Shown: one piece after another, positions 25,114-33,938 of the stretch
How positions within the stretch are numbered: the first letter of the stretch is position 1
Layout of the letters: every line of letters starts with the position of its first letter
Assembly: GCF_001579645.1 (NCBI RefSeq)
Contig: NZ_KQ970824.1
Location: 106,267-143,182 of the forward strand
DNA length: 36,916 nt
Direction of reading: 5' to 3'
From: Streptococcus infantis
Lineage (GTDB): Bacteria > Bacillota > Bacilli > Lactobacillales > Streptococcaceae
Position numbers and translations under genes: made by a program
The notes under the pieces: model-generated
The model's input: the letters and a program-made list of their open reading frames with translations, nothing else
Databases searched by the model: none
What the model was told of the DNA's origin: nothing

Positions 25114-26205
25114 ATGCCAAACGTAAAAGAAATTACAAGAGAATCATGGATTTTAGCTACTTTCCCAGAGTGGGGAACATGGTTGAACGAAGAAATCGAA
25201 GAAGAAGTCGTTCCTGAAGGCAACTTTGCCATGTGGTGGCTAGGCAACTGTGGTACTTGGATTAAAACACCCGGTGGTGCTAACGTTGTCATGGACCTTT
25301 GGTCAAACCGTGGAAAATCAACTAAAAAAGTGAAAGATATGGTTCGTGGACACCAAATGGCAAATATGGCAGGTGTTCGTAAATTGCAACCAAACTTACG
25401 TGTTCAGCCAATGGTTATCGATCCATTTGCTATCAATGAACTCGACTACTACTTGGTTTCACACTTCCATAGTGACCATATCGACCCATACACAGCTGCA
25501 GCAATTCTCAACAATCCTAAGTTAGAACATGTTAAGTTTATCGGCCCTTACCATTGTGGACGAATCTGGGAAGGATGGGGTGTTCCAAAAGAACGCATCA
25601 TCGTTGTCAAACCAGGTGATACTATTGAACTAAAAGACATGAAGATTCATGCGGTAGAATCATTTGATCGCACTTGCTTGGTAACGCTACCAGTGAACGG
25701 TGCTGATGAGACAGGTGGCGAACTTGCTGGTTTAGCTGTTACAGATGAAGAAATGGCTCAAAAGGCTGTTAACTATGTCTTTGAAACACCAGGTGGAACC
25801 ATTTATCATGGTGCGGATTCTCACTTCTCAAACTACTTTGCGAAACATGGTAAAGACTTCAAAATTGATGTTGCTTTGAATAACTATGGTGAAAACCCAG
25901 TAGGTATCCAAGATAAAATGACCTCTATCGACCTACTTCGCATGGCAGAAAATCTTCGTGCAAAAGTCATTATTCCAGTTCACTATGATATCTGGTCTAA
26001 CTTCATGGCTTCTACGAATGAAATCCTAGAACTTTGGAAAATGAGAAAAGATCGCTTGCAATACGATTTCCATCCATTTATCTGGGAAGTTGGTGGTAAA
26101 TACACTTATCCTCAAGACCAACACTTAATAGAATATCATCACCCACGTGGTTTTGATGACTGCTTCGAACAAGACTCAAATATCCAATTCAAAGCCTTGC
26201 TTTAA
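25114..26205 (+). CDS. ulaG: L-ascorbate-6-phosphate lactonase
   Basis: A 363-residue metallo-beta-lactamase-fold enzyme that hydrolyses L-ascorbate-6-phosphate to 3-keto-L-gulonate-6-phosphate, the first cytosolic step. The metal motif HFHSDHID begins at H117. Further typical parts are [20 protein letters not shown] (from about residue 42), [12 protein letters not shown] and [18 protein letters not shown] at 25102-25107 precedes ATG 25114. It is transcribed separately from ulaA-F and lies downstream of the regulator. Confidence 0.95.
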   Translation: MPNVKEITRESWILATFPEWGTWLNEEIEEEVVPEGNFAMWWLGNCGTWIKTPGGANVVMDLWSNRGKSTKKVKDMVRGHQMANMAGVRKLQPNLRVQPMVIDPFAINELDYYLVSHFHSDHIDPYTAAAILNNPKLEHVKFIGPYHCGRIWEGWGVPKERIIVVKPGDTIELKDMKIHAVESFDRTCLVTLPVNGADETGGELAGLAVTDEEMAQKAVNYVFETPGGTIYHGADSHFSNYFAKHGKDFKIDVALNNYGENPVGIQDKMTSIDLLRMAENLRAKVIIPVHYDIWSNFMASTNEILELWKMRKDRLQYDFHPFIWEVGGKYTYPQDQHLIEYHHPRGFDDCFEQDSNIQFKALL

Positions 26206-26226
26206 TATAAAAATTTTTTCTGGAGG

Positions 26227-26266
26227 TTATCCGTATGTTGCACGATACGGATAATTTTCATATAAT
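26227..26266 (+). promoter_or_regulatory. tkt promoter overlapping the ulaG terminator
   Basis: TTATCCGTAT (26227-26236) and ATACGGATAA (26245-26254) form a perfect 10-bp stem with TTTT after it, a terminator for ulaG. The -35 box TTGCAC (26238-26243) lies in the loop, the 17-bp spacer covers the 3' arm and T-run, and the -10 box TATAAT follows at 26261-26266. Termination and initiation signals therefore share the same 40 bp. Confidence 0.8.
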
Positions 26267-26319
26267 AGTACAAATAGAATATGTGATAGACCTATCACCT
26301 CAAAGAGAAAGGAAATTCT

Positions 26320-28296
26320 ATGTCAAATCTATCTGTTAATGCGATTCGTTTTCTAGGTATTGACGCTATCAATAAAGCGAACTCAGGTCACCCAGGGGTG
26401 GTTATGGGAGCTGCACCGATGGCATACAGCCTATTCACTAAAGAACTTCGTATCAATCCAGCTCAACCAAACTGGATTAACCGCGACCGTTTCATTCTTT
26501 CAGCTGGTCACGGATCAATGCTTCTTTATGCCCTTCTTCACCTTTCTGGATTTGAAGATGTGAGCATGGATGAAGTGAAGAACTTCCGTCAATGGGGCTC
26601 TAAAACTCCAGGTCACCCAGAATTTGGTCATACAGCAGGGGTTGATGCAACAACAGGCCCTCTAGGACAAGGGATTGCGACTGCGACAGGTTTTGCACAA
26701 GCAGAACGTTTCCTTGCAGCTAAGTACAACCGTGAAGGTTATAACATCTTTGACCACTACACTTACGTTATCTGTGGAGATGGTGACTTGATGGAAGGTG
26801 TCTCAAGTGAAGCTGCTTCTTATGCAGGCTTGCAAAAGCTTGACAAGTTGGTTGTTCTTTATGATTCAAATGATATCAACTTGGATGGTGAGACAAAAGA
26901 TTCTTTCACAGAAAGTGTCCGCGATCGTTACAATGCTTATGGTTGGCATACAGCCTTGGTAGAAGATGGAACAGACTTAGAAGCTATTCATGCTGCTATC
27001 GAAGAAGCTAAGGCTTCAGGAAAACCATCTTTGATCGAAGTGAAAACTGTTATTGGTTATGGTTCTCCAAATAAACAAGGAACCAATGCTGTACACGGTG
27101 CTCCTCTTGGAGCGGATGAAACTGCAGCAACTCGCCAGGCACTTGGTTGGAACTATGAACCATTTGAAATCCCAGCAGAAGTTTATGCTGATTTCAAAGA
27201 AAATGTTGCAGACCGTGGTGCATCAGCCTATGAAGCATGGACAAAACTAGTCGCAGATTATAAAGAAGCTCACCCAGAACTGGCTGCAGAAGTGGAAGCA
27301 ATTATCGAAGGACGCGATCCAGTTGAGTTGACTCCAGAAGACTTCCCAGCTTTAGAAAATGGCTTCTCTCAAGCAACTCGTAACTCAAGTCAGGATGCTT
27401 TGAATGTAGTAGCTGCTAAATTGCCAACCTTCCTTGGTGGATCAGCTGACCTTGCTCATTCAAACATGACTTACATCAAAACTGACGGACTTCAAGATGA
27501 TGCAAATCGCTTAAATCGTAACATTCAGTTTGGTGTTCGTGAATTTGCAATGGGTACTGTCTTGAACGGAATGGCTCTTCACGGTGGACTTCGAGTTTAT
27601 GGTGGAACTTTCTTCGTATTCTCAGACTACCTTAAAGCAGCAGTTCGTTTGTCAGCCTTACAAGGTCTTCCAGTGACTTATGTCTTCACTCACGATTCAA
27701 TCGCAGTTGGTGAAGATGGACCAACTCATGAACCGATTGAGCACTTGGCAGGTCTTCGTGCGATTCCAAACCTTAATGTTTTCCGCCCAGCAGATGCGCG
27801 TGAAACTCAAGCGGCTTGGTATCAAGCAGTGAAGAGCGAGAAAACACCAACTGTTCTTGTCTTGACTCGTCAAAACTTGACTGTTGAAGAAGGAACAGAC
27901 TTTGCTAAAGTTGCAAAAGGAGCTTATGTTGTATATGAAAATGCAGCAGACTTTGATACAATTTTGATTGCGACTGGTTCAGAGGTTAATCTGGCTGTTG
28001 CAGCTGCTAAAGAATTGGCAAGTCAAGGTGGAAAAGTTCGCGTAGTCAGCATGCCATCTACAGATGTATTTGATGCACAAGATGCAGCATATAAAGAAGA
28101 GATTTTACCAAATGCAGTTCGTCGTCGTGTAGCAGTTGAAATGGGAGCAACTCAAAACTGGTACAAATACGTTGGTCTTGATGGAGCGGTTCTCGGTATT
28201 GATACCTTTGGAGCGTCTGCCCCAGCACCAAAAGTTTTAGCAGAATATGGATTTACAGTTGAAAACTTAGTAGAACTTGTAAACAACTTGAAATAA
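26320..28296 (+). CDS. tkt: Transketolase
   Basis: A full-length 658-residue thiamine-diphosphate enzyme of the pentose phosphate pathway, moving two-carbon units between ketose and aldose phosphates. Visible parts are [19 protein letters not shown] (about residues 20-38), the cofactor and magnesium motif GDGDLMEG (from residue 153), and the middle pyrimidine domain with [20 protein letters not shown] (about residues 460-479). D-xylulose-5-phosphate from the ula pathway is one of its substrates, so its place after ulaG is metabolically sensible. GAAAGGAAA precedes the ATG. Confidence 0.96.
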   Translation: MSNLSVNAIRFLGIDAINKANSGHPGVVMGAAPMAYSLFTKELRINPAQPNWINRDRFILSAGHGSMLLYALLHLSGFEDVSMDEVKNFRQWGSKTPGHPEFGHTAGVDATTGPLGQGIATATGFAQAERFLAAKYNREGYNIFDHYTYVICGDGDLMEGVSSEAASYAGLQKLDKLVVLYDSNDINLDGETKDSFTESVRDRYNAYGWHTALVEDGTDLEAIHAAIEEAKASGKPSLIEVKTVIGYGSPNKQGTNAVHGAPLGADETAATRQALGWNYEPFEIPAEVYADFKENVADRGASAYEAWTKLVADYKEAHPELAAEVEAIIEGRDPVELTPEDFPALENGFSQATRNSSQDALNVVAAKLPTFLGGSADLAHSNMTYIKTDGLQDDANRLNRNIQFGVREFAMGTVLNGMALHGGLRVYGGTFFVFSDYLKAAVRLSALQGLPVTYVFTHDSIAVGEDGPTHEPIEHLAGLRAIPNLNVFRPADARETQAAWYQAVKSEKTPTVLVLTRQNLTVEEGTDFAKVAKGAYVVYENAADFDTILIATGSEVNLAVAAAKELASQGGKVRVVSMPSTDVFDAQDAAYKEEILPNAVRRRVAVEMGATQNWYKYVGLDGAVLGIDTFGASAPAPKVLAEYGFTVENLVELVNNLK

Positions 28297-28297
28297 G

Positions 28298-28326
28298 AAA
28301 AATCAGGGCATTTGCTCTGGTTTTTT
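28298..28326 (+). terminator. Terminator after tkt
   Basis: AAATCAGGGC (about 28300-28309) pairs with GCTCTGGTTT (28314-28323), including wobbles, around four bases, with a T-run to 28326. It starts 2 bp past the tkt stop codon. Confidence 0.82.
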
Positions 28327-28351
28327 ATTGACCTAAAATCAAGGTGCAATC

Positions 28352-28380
28352 TTGTAAAAACAAGTGAAATTTGATATAGT
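28352..28380 (+). promoter_or_regulatory. Promoter of yajC
   Basis: TTGTAA (28352-28357) and TATAGT (28375-28380) are spaced by 17 bp, giving a leader of about 25 nt with AAAGGAG (28399-28405) before the yajC start. Confidence 0.6.
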
Positions 28381-28412
28381 AGTTTTATCTGAATTACAAA
28401 GGAGAAAAAATA

Positions 28413-28733
28413 ATGGGTGGGAATTTAACATTCTTGATTATGCTTGTTTTGATGTTTGGCTTGATGTTCTTCATGCAACGTTCTCAAAAGAAACAAGCTG
28501 AAAAACGTATGGAGAGCCTTAACAAACTTCAAAAAGGCTACGAAGTAATCACTATCGGTGGTCTCTACGGTACAGTCGATGAAGTTGATACTGAAAACAA
28601 AACGATTGTACTTGATGTAGACGGAGTATACTTGACTTTCGAATTAGGTGCAATTAGAACAGTTTTGCCAGTCAAAGAAGCTGTCACACCTGAAGGTGCA
28701 GTTATCGAAGAAGGCAGTGCTATTGAAGAATAA
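28413..28733 (+). CDS. yajC: Preprotein translocase subunit YajC
   Basis: A 106-residue protein with one N-terminal membrane helix (LTFLIMLVLMFGLMFFM, residues 4-20), then the family stretch QRSQKKQAEKRMESLNKLQK and a small beta-rich domain (GYEVITIGGLYGTVDEVD). YajC associates with SecDF in the Sec machinery of other bacteria. The C-terminal tail is acidic. It seems to be a separate transcription unit with a terminator just after. Confidence 0.93.
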   Translation: MGGNLTFLIMLVLMFGLMFFMQRSQKKQAEKRMESLNKLQKGYEVITIGGLYGTVDEVDTENKTIVLDVDGVYLTFELGAIRTVLPVKEAVTPEGAVIEEGSAIEE

Positions 28734-28761
28734 AACGGGGTGGAATGCATTCCCGTTTTTC
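28730..28761 (+). terminator. Terminator after yajC
   Basis: AAAACGGG and its partner CCCGTTTT flank the palindromic GGAATGCATTCC region, with a T-run at 28756-28760. It overlaps the yajC stop codon and ends 21 bp before the phosphatase gene. That gene may therefore rely on read-through, because no separate promoter is visible. Confidence 0.8.
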
Positions 28762-28781
28762 TATAAATGAGAGGAACAATG

Positions 28782-29237
28782 ATGAAAAAAGTTGTCTTTG
28801 TCTGTCTTGGTAATATTTGCCGTAGTCCTATGGCGGAATTTGTAATGAAATCCCTGACCGATAAATATGAGATTCAAAGTCGAGCGACTTCTTCCTGGGA
28901 ACACGGTAATCCAATCCACAAAGGGACGCAAGGCATCTTTCGAAGTCATGGCGTTCCTTATGATATTTCAAAAACTTCCCAACAAATTTCTAAAAAAGAT
29001 TTTGAGTATTTTGACTATATCATTGGGATGGATGAGTCTAATCTCGCTGATTTGCATCAGATGTGTCCACAGGATCAACAATACAAGATACAGCCTTTTG
29101 CATCTGAAAGCGTTCCAGATCCCTGGTATACAGGTGATTTTGAAGAAACTTATGACCGAGTTTTAACGGGTTGCCAGGCTTGGTTAAGTCGCTTAGAAAA
29201 TGAGAGTGAACATGGAAAATTTAAAAAAACTCTATGA
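28782..29237 (+). CDS. Low-molecular-weight protein tyrosine phosphatase
   Basis: A 151-residue phosphatase with the catalytic loop CLGNICRS (C8 nucleophile, R14) near the N-terminus and the general acid in VPDPWYTGDF near residue 110. The family dephosphorylates phosphotyrosine, for example on capsule-regulating kinases in streptococci, but the target here is unknown. ATG 28782 is preferred to ATG 28779 by the spacing from GAGAGGA (28769-28775) and by homologues opening MKK. It overlaps the next gene by 26 bp. Confidence 0.93.
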   Translation: MKKVVFVCLGNICRSPMAEFVMKSLTDKYEIQSRATSSWEHGNPIHKGTQGIFRSHGVPYDISKTSQQISKKDFEYFDYIIGMDESNLADLHQMCPQDQQYKIQPFASESVPDPWYTGDFEETYDRVLTGCQAWLSRLENESEHGKFKKTL

Positions 29238-29625
29238 AAAATATAGTGTCTATTTAACACGTCCCCGTTTAGAAATTGCGACAGTGATCGTCATTGTTGT
29301 CTGTGCAGGTCTCGTATTTCTGACCAATCTTCCAAAACAGGGCGTTCTTAAGCTTGATAACGATGCTATTATTTATGATGGGAGCCTAGTTCGTGGTAAG
29401 ATGAATGGTCAGGGGACTGTTACCTTCTCAAACGGTGATACCTATACTGGAGAATTTAGCAATGGTGCCTTCAATGGTAAAGGTACCTACCAAGCTAAAG
29501 CAGGTTGGGTATATGAGGGAGACTTTGTAAATGGCCAAGCTGAAGGAAAAGGAAAACTGACTACCGAACAAGAAGTAGTCTATGAAGGAGACTTCAAACA
29601 AGGTTTATTTCAACAAGCACAATAA
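29212..29625 (+). CDS. Membrane-anchored MORN-repeat protein
   Basis: A 137-residue protein opening MENLKKLYEKYSVYL, with one membrane helix (IATVIVIVVCAGLVFLTNL, about residues 22-40). Tandem MORN repeats follow (GKMNGQGTVTFSNGDTYTGE, GAFNGKGTYQAKAGWVYEGD, GQAEGKGKLTTEQEVVYEGD). MORN repeats form elongated beta sheets and are often scaffolds or lipid-binding modules. The function here is unknown. The start overlaps the phosphatase gene, and only GAGAGTGAAC precedes it, so translation probably depends on coupling. An in-frame ATG at 29200 is the alternative. Confidence 0.88.
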   Translation: MENLKKLYEKYSVYLTRPRLEIATVIVIVVCAGLVFLTNLPKQGVLKLDNDAIIYDGSLVRGKMNGQGTVTFSNGDTYTGEFSNGAFNGKGTYQAKAGWVYEGDFVNGQAEGKGKLTTEQEVVYEGDFKQGLFQQAQ

Positions 29626-29650
29626 CCTCCTCCTAGAAGGAGGTATTCTT
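29625..29650 (+). terminator. Probable terminator after the MORN gene
   Basis: ACCTCCT (29625-29631) and AGGAGGT (29638-29644) form a perfect 7-bp stem around CCTAGA, followed only by ATTCTT. The T-run is poor, so termination may be partial. The 5' arm also resembles an anti-Shine-Dalgarno sequence. Confidence 0.55.
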
Positions 29651-29659
29651 CCAGAACGA

Positions 29660-29674
29660 TAGAAAGCGCTTACA
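29660..29674 (+). promoter_or_regulatory. CcpA cre site upstream of adhE
   Basis: TAGAAAGCGCTTACA matches the catabolite-responsive element consensus WTGNAANCGNNNNCA except for one base (A for T at the second position). It lies about 165 bp before the -35 box, so carbon-catabolite control of adhE by CcpA is likely, though the direction of the effect cannot be read from this distance. Confidence 0.7.
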
Positions 29675-29715
29675 TGGAAATAAAAGACATTTCCAGCCCC
29701 TCTTTACAACTAAGT

Positions 29716-29835
29716 TTGTGAAAAATAAAACTTTTTTAAAAACATTCACAAACTAGTAGCTCAAAAGCATCTGGAAAAGGGTGTTTGACATCATTTTCAC
29801 AAACAAACAAAAAAAGTTTGTGAAATGCTCATGAA
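29716..29835 (+). promoter_or_regulatory. Cluster of Rex-like half-sites
   Basis: TTGTGAA or its complement TTCACAA recurs: 29716-29722, 29745-29751, within the 18-bp TTGACATCATTTTCACAA (29785-29802) and within TTGTGAAATGCTCATGAA (29818-29835). The Rex consensus is TTGTGAA-W4-TTCACAA. Rex is the NADH/NAD+-sensing repressor that commonly controls adhE. The latter two are imperfect full sites and the first two are half-sites. Confidence 0.65.
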
Positions 29836-29839
29836 ACTG

Positions 29840-29868
29840 TTTACAAACGTTTAAAAAAGAGTTATAAT
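29840..29868 (+). promoter_or_regulatory. adhE promoter
   Basis: TTTACA (29840-29845) and a perfect TATAAT (29863-29868) are separated by 17 bp. The predicted start site near 29875 lies inside the best Rex operator, about 50 nt before the adhE ATG. Confidence 0.82.
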
Positions 29869-29872
29869 AATC

Positions 29873-29890
29873 TTGTGAAAAAATTAACAA
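29873..29890 (+). promoter_or_regulatory. Rex operator over the adhE start site
   Basis: TTGTGAAAAAATTAACAA differs from the palindromic Rex consensus at only one base (A for C in the right half). It begins 4 bp after the -10 box, so bound Rex would block initiation. When NADH rises, Rex release would allow AdhE to reoxidise it. Confidence 0.8.
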
Positions 29891-29925
29891 AGGACTTGCA
29901 ATCCTTGAAAGCTATGGAGGAAAAT

Positions 29926-32577
29926 ATGGCTGATAAAAAAACTGTAACACCAGAAGAAAAGAAACTCGCTGCTGAAAAGCATGTCGATGGTTTGGTGCAA
30001 AAAGCTTTAGTTGCCCTTGAAGAAATGCGTAAACTTGACCAAGATCAAGTCGATTATATCGTAGCAAAAGCTTCAGTTGCTGCACTTGATGCTCACGGAG
30101 AATTGGCTTTACATGCCTTTGAAGAAACAGGACGTGGAGTATTTGAAGATAAAGCAACTAAAAACCTATTTGCTTGTGAGCACGTGGTAAATAACATGCG
30201 CCACACTAAAACAGTTGGTGTTATCGAAGAAGATGATGTAACAGGATTGACTCTTATCGCTGAACCAGTTGGTGTTGTTTGTGGTATCACTCCAACAACT
30301 AACCCAACTTCAACAGCAATCTTTAAAGCGTTGATTTCATTGAAGACTCGTAATCCTATTGTCTTTGCATTCCACCCATCAGCTCAAGAATCATCAGCTC
30401 ACGCAGCTCAAATCGTTCGTGATGCAGCGATTAAAGCAGGTGCTCCTGAAAACTGTGTACAGTGGATTACTGAACCATCTATGGAAGCAACTAGTGCATT
30501 GATGAACCACGAAGGTATTGCAACAATCCTTGCAACAGGTGGTAATGCCATGGTTAAAGCTGCATACTCATGTGGTAAACCAGCTCTCGGGGTAGGTGCC
30601 GGAAACGTTCCAGCTTATGTTGAAAAATCAGCTAACATCCGCCAAGCTGCTCACGATATCGTAATGTCTAAATCATTTGACAACGGTATGGTCTGTGCAT
30701 CTGAACAAGCGGTTATCATTGATAAAGAAATTTACGATGAATTTGTAGCAGAGTTCAAATCTTATCACACTTACTTTGTAAACAAAAAAGAAAAAGCTCT
30801 TCTTGAAGAGTTCTGCTTCGGCGTGAAAGCAAATAGCAAAAACTGTGCTGGTGCAAAATTGAACGCTGACATCGTTGGTAAACCAGCAACTTGGATTGCA
30901 GAACAAGCAGGATTTACTGTTCCAGAAGGAACAAACATTCTTGCTGCAGAATGTAAAGAAGTTGGTGAAAACGAGCCATTGACTCGTGAAAAATTGTCAC
31001 CAGTTATCGCAGTTTTGAAATCTGAAAGCCGTGAAGATGGTATTGCTAAAGCTCGTCAAATGGTTGAATTTAACGGTCTTGGACACTCAGCTGCCATCCA
31101 TACTGCTGATGAAGAATTGACTAAAGAATTTGGTAAAGCTGTTAAAGCTATTCGTGTTATCTGTAACTCACCTTCTACTTTCGGTGGTATCGGGGACGTT
31201 TACAATGCCTTCTTGCCATCATTGACACTCGGATGTGGTTCTTACGGACGTAACTCAGTTGGGGATAACGTTAGCGCCATTAACCTCTTGAATATCAAAA
31301 AAGTCGGAAGACGGAGAAATAACATGCAATGGATGAAACTTCCTTCAAAAACATACTTTGAACGTGATTCAATTCAATACCTTCAAAAATGTCGTGACGT
31401 TGAGCGTGTCATGATCGTTACTGACCACGCTATGGTAGAGCTTGGCTTCCTTGATCGTATCATCGAACAGCTTGACCTTCGTCGCAATAAGGTTGTTTAC
31501 CAAATCTTTGCAGATGTAGAACCAGATCCAGATATCACTACAGTTGAACGTGGTACTGAGATCATGCGTGCCTTCAAACCAGATACAATCATCGCTCTTG
31601 GTGGTGGATCACCAATGGATGCTGCTAAAGTAATGTGGCTCTTCTATGAGCAACCAGAAGTGGACTTCCGTGACCTTGTACAAAAATTCATGGATATCCG
31701 TAAACGTGCTTTCAAATTCCCATTGCTTGGTAAGAAGACTAAATTCATCGCTATCCCAACTACATCTGGTACAGGATCTGAAGTAACTCCATTTGCCGTT
31801 ATCTCTGATAAAGCAAACAACCGTAAATACCCAATCGCTGACTATTCATTGACACCAACTGTGGCAATCGTAGACCCTGCTTTGGTATTGACAGTTCCTG
31901 GATTTGTAGCTGCTGATACTGGTATGGACGTATTGACTCACGCAACTGAAGCATACGTATCACAAATGGCTAGCGACTACACTGACGGACTTGCGCTTCA
32001 AGCAATCAAACTTGTATTCGAAAACCTTGAAAGTTCAGTTAAGAATGCAGACTTCCACTCACGTGAGAAAATGCATAACGCTTCAACAATCGCTGGTATG
32101 GCCTTTGCGAATGCCTTCCTAGGTATTTCTCACTCAATGGCTCACAAGATTGGTGCGCAATTCCACACAGTTCACGGACGTACAAATGCAATCTTGCTTC
32201 CATACGTTATCCGTTACAATGGTACTCGCCCAGCTAAGACAGCTACATGGCCTAAGTACAACTACTACCGTGCAGACGAGAAATATCAAGATATCGCTCG
32301 TATGCTTGGACTTCCAGCTTCTACACCAGAAGAAGGGGTTGAATCTTTCGCAAAAGCTGTTTACGAACTCGGTGAGCGCGTAGGTATCGAAATGAACTTC
32401 AAAGCACAAGGTGTTGACGAAAAAGAATGGAAAGAACATTCACGTGAATTGGCCTTCCTTGCTTATGAAGACCAATGTTCACCTGCAAACCCACGTCTTC
32501 CAATGGTTGACCATATGCAAGAAATCATCGAAGATGCTTACTATGGTTACAAAGAAAGACCAGGACGCCGTAAATAA
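29926..32577 (+). CDS. adhE: Bifunctional acetaldehyde-CoA/alcohol dehydrogenase
   Basis: An 883-residue fusion enzyme that reduces acetyl-CoA to acetaldehyde and then ethanol, regenerating two NAD+. The N-terminal aldehyde dehydrogenase domain has GVGAGNVPAYV and the catalytic C257 in FDNGMVCASEQ. The C-terminal iron-dependent alcohol dehydrogenase domain (from about residue 465) has ALGGGSPMDAAK, the iron-site segments DVLTHATEAYVS and GISHSMAHKIGAQFHTVHG. AdhE forms spirosomes. ATG 29926 follows GGAGG (29914-29918) by 7 nt. The in-frame GTG at 29875 lies in the Rex operator and is rejected. Confidence 0.96.
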   Translation: MADKKTVTPEEKKLAAEKHVDGLVQKALVALEEMRKLDQDQVDYIVAKASVAALDAHGELALHAFEETGRGVFEDKATKNLFACEHVVNNMRHTKTVGVIEEDDVTGLTLIAEPVGVVCGITPTTNPTSTAIFKALISLKTRNPIVFAFHPSAQESSAHAAQIVRDAAIKAGAPENCVQWITEPSMEATSALMNHEGIATILATGGNAMVKAAYSCGKPALGVGAGNVPAYVEKSANIRQAAHDIVMSKSFDNGMVCASEQAVIIDKEIYDEFVAEFKSYHTYFVNKKEKALLEEFCFGVKANSKNCAGAKLNADIVGKPATWIAEQAGFTVPEGTNILAAECKEVGENEPLTREKLSPVIAVLKSESREDGIAKARQMVEFNGLGHSAAIHTADEELTKEFGKAVKAIRVICNSPSTFGGIGDVYNAFLPSLTLGCGSYGRNSVGDNVSAINLLNIKKVGRRRNNMQWMKLPSKTYFERDSIQYLQKCRDVERVMIVTDHAMVELGFLDRIIEQLDLRRNKVVYQIFADVEPDPDITTVERGTEIMRAFKPDTIIALGGGSPMDAAKVMWLFYEQPEVDFRDLVQKFMDIRKRAFKFPLLGKKTKFIAIPTTSGTGSEVTPFAVISDKANNRKYPIADYSLTPTVAIVDPALVLTVPGFVAADTGMDVLTHATEAYVSQMASDYTDGLALQAIKLVFENLESSVKNADFHSREKMHNASTIAGMAFANAFLGISHSMAHKIGAQFHTVHGRTNAILLPYVIRYNGTRPAKTATWPKYNYYRADEKYQDIARMLGLPASTPEEGVESFAKAVYELGERVGIEMNFKAQGVDEKEWKEHSRELAFLAYEDQCSPANPRLPMVDHMQEIIEDAYYGYKERPGRRK

Positions 32578-32590
32578 TTGATTATCAGCC

Positions 32591-32617
32591 AAAACCGAGG
32601 GTAAACCTCGGTTTTTT
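32591..32617 (+). terminator. Terminator after adhE
   Basis: AACCGAGG (32593-32600) pairs with CCTCGGTT (32605-32612) around about four bases, with a T-run to 32617. The stretch from 32618 to 32729 has no gene or motif I can name. Confidence 0.92.
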
Positions 32618-32729
32618 ATGCTTATAGAATATGTTTTTATTAAGAAATGCATAGAATTGGAGTAGGCTGCAAGGCTAAGTAAAGGAATGAAAATATTACC
32701 AAAGCTTATCAGAAAAACAAGGCCAGCGC

Positions 32730-32758
32730 TTGCAATTAAACTCAAATAGTTATATAAT
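32730..32758 (+). promoter_or_regulatory. gap promoter
   Basis: TTGCAA (32730-32735) and TATAAT (32753-32758) are spaced by 17 bp, giving a leader of about 80 nt before gap. In the leader, GTGATTT (32773-32779) and TAGTGATT (32781-32788) are each complementary to the segment between Shine-Dalgarno and ATG (32836-32844). Confidence 0.78.
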
Positions 32759-32844
32759 AGGTATGTTGAAAGGTGATTTGTAGTGATTCAAGTTACTCTT
32801 TTCACAATAAAATTTTCATGATTTTCATAAGGAGGAAATCACTA

Positions 32845-33855
32845 ATGGTAGTTAAAGTTGGTATTAACGGTTTCGGACGTATCGGTCGTCTTGCTTTCCG
32901 CCGTATCCAAAACGTAGAAGGTGTTGAAGTTACTCGCATCAACGACCTTACAGATCCAGTTATGCTTGCACACTTGTTGAAATATGACACAACTCAAGGT
33001 CGTTTCGACGGAACTGTGGAAGTTAAAGAAGGTGGATTTGAAGTTAACGGTAAATTCATCCGTGTTTCTGCTGAACGTGATCCAGAGCAAATCGACTGGG
33101 CTAACGACGGTGTAGAAATCGTTCTTGAAGCTACTGGTTTCTTTGCTAAGAAAGCAGCTGCTGAAAAACACTTGCACCCAGGTGGAGCTAAGAAAGTTGT
33201 TATCACTGCTCCTGGTGGAAACGACGTTAAAACAGTTGTATTCAACACTAACCACGATGTTCTTGATGGTACTGAAACAGTTATCTCAGGTGCTTCATGT
33301 ACTACAAACTGCTTGGCTCCAATGGCTAAAGCTCTTCAAGACAACTTTGGTGTTGTAGAAGGATTGATGACTACTATCCACGCTTACACTGGTGACCAAA
33401 TGATCCTTGACGGACCACACCGTGGTGGTGACCTTCGTCGTGCTCGCGCTGGTGCAGCAAACATCGTTCCTAACTCAACTGGTGCTGCTAAAGCTATCGG
33501 TCTTGTAATCCCAGAATTGAACGGTAAACTTGACGGATCTGCACAACGCGTTCCAACTCCAACTGGATCAGTTACTGAATTGGTAGCTGTTCTTGAAAAG
33601 AACGTTACTGTTGATGAAGTGAACGCAGCTATGAAAGCAGCTTCAAACGAATCATACGGTTACACAGAAGATCCAATCGTATCTTCAGATATCGTAGGTA
33701 TGTCTTACGGATCATTGTTTGACGCAACTCAAACTAAAGTTCTTGACGTTGACGGTAAACAATTGGTTAAAGTTGTTTCATGGTACGACAACGAAATGTC
33801 ATACACTGCACAACTTGTACGTACTCTTGAATACTTCGCTAAAATCGCTAAATAA
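32845..33855 (+). CDS. gap: Glyceraldehyde-3-phosphate dehydrogenase (glycolytic)
   Basis: A 336-residue GAPDH catalysing the NAD-dependent oxidation and phosphorylation of glyceraldehyde-3-phosphate. NAD-binding [18 protein letters not shown] is at residues 4-21. The catalytic C152 lies in [12 protein letters not shown], and the phosphate site includes [20 protein letters not shown] (about residues 198-217). Streptococcal GAPDH is also found on the cell surface. AAGGAGG (32829-32835) precedes ATG 32845. The in-frame start at 32773 is rejected because it lies too near the predicted start site and lacks homology. Codon use is highly biased, as expected. Confidence 0.96.
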   Translation: MVVKVGINGFGRIGRLAFRRIQNVEGVEVTRINDLTDPVMLAHLLKYDTTQGRFDGTVEVKEGGFEVNGKFIRVSAERDPEQIDWANDGVEIVLEATGFFAKKAAAEKHLHPGGAKKVVITAPGGNDVKTVVFNTNHDVLDGTETVISGASCTTNCLAPMAKALQDNFGVVEGLMTTIHAYTGDQMILDGPHRGGDLRRARAGAANIVPNSTGAAKAIGLVIPELNGKLDGSAQRVPTPTGSVTELVAVLEKNVTVDEVNAAMKAASNESYGYTEDPIVSSDIVGMSYGSLFDATQTKVLDVDGKQLVKVVSWYDNEMSYTAQLVRTLEYFAKIAK

Positions 33856-33872
33856 TTCTTGAGTTGATAAAT

Positions 33873-33898
33873 GCAAGGCCAACTGGTCTTGCTTTTTT
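33873..33898 (+). terminator. Terminator after gap
   Basis: GCAAGGCC (33873-33880) pairs with GGTCTTGC (33885-33892), one wobble, around AACT, followed by TTTTTT (33893-33898). It faces the minus-strand terminator 14 bp further on. Confidence 0.92.
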
Positions 33899-33906
33899 GT
33901 ATCTAT

Positions 33907-33938
33907 AAGAAAAAATGGATGATAATGTCATCCATTTT
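33907..33938 (-). terminator. Terminator of the pseudouridine synthase gene
   Basis: AAAATGGATGA (33912-33922) and TCATCCATTTT (33928-33938) form a perfect 11-bp stem. Read on the minus strand it is followed by a T-run, and its first arm includes the gene's own stop codon. On the plus strand it would also help stop read-through from gap. Confidence 0.85.

Noticed and set aside
29875-29925. In-frame GTG giving AdhE 17 extra residues
   Set aside because: It lies in the Rex operator at the predicted transcription start, with no ribosome-binding site, and the added residues do not resemble AdhE N-termini. ATG 29926 has a strong GGAGG.
32808-32816. Rex half-site in the gap leader (TTCACAA-like)
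   Set aside because: It is a single half-site without a partner at the right distance and lies well downstream of the promoter.
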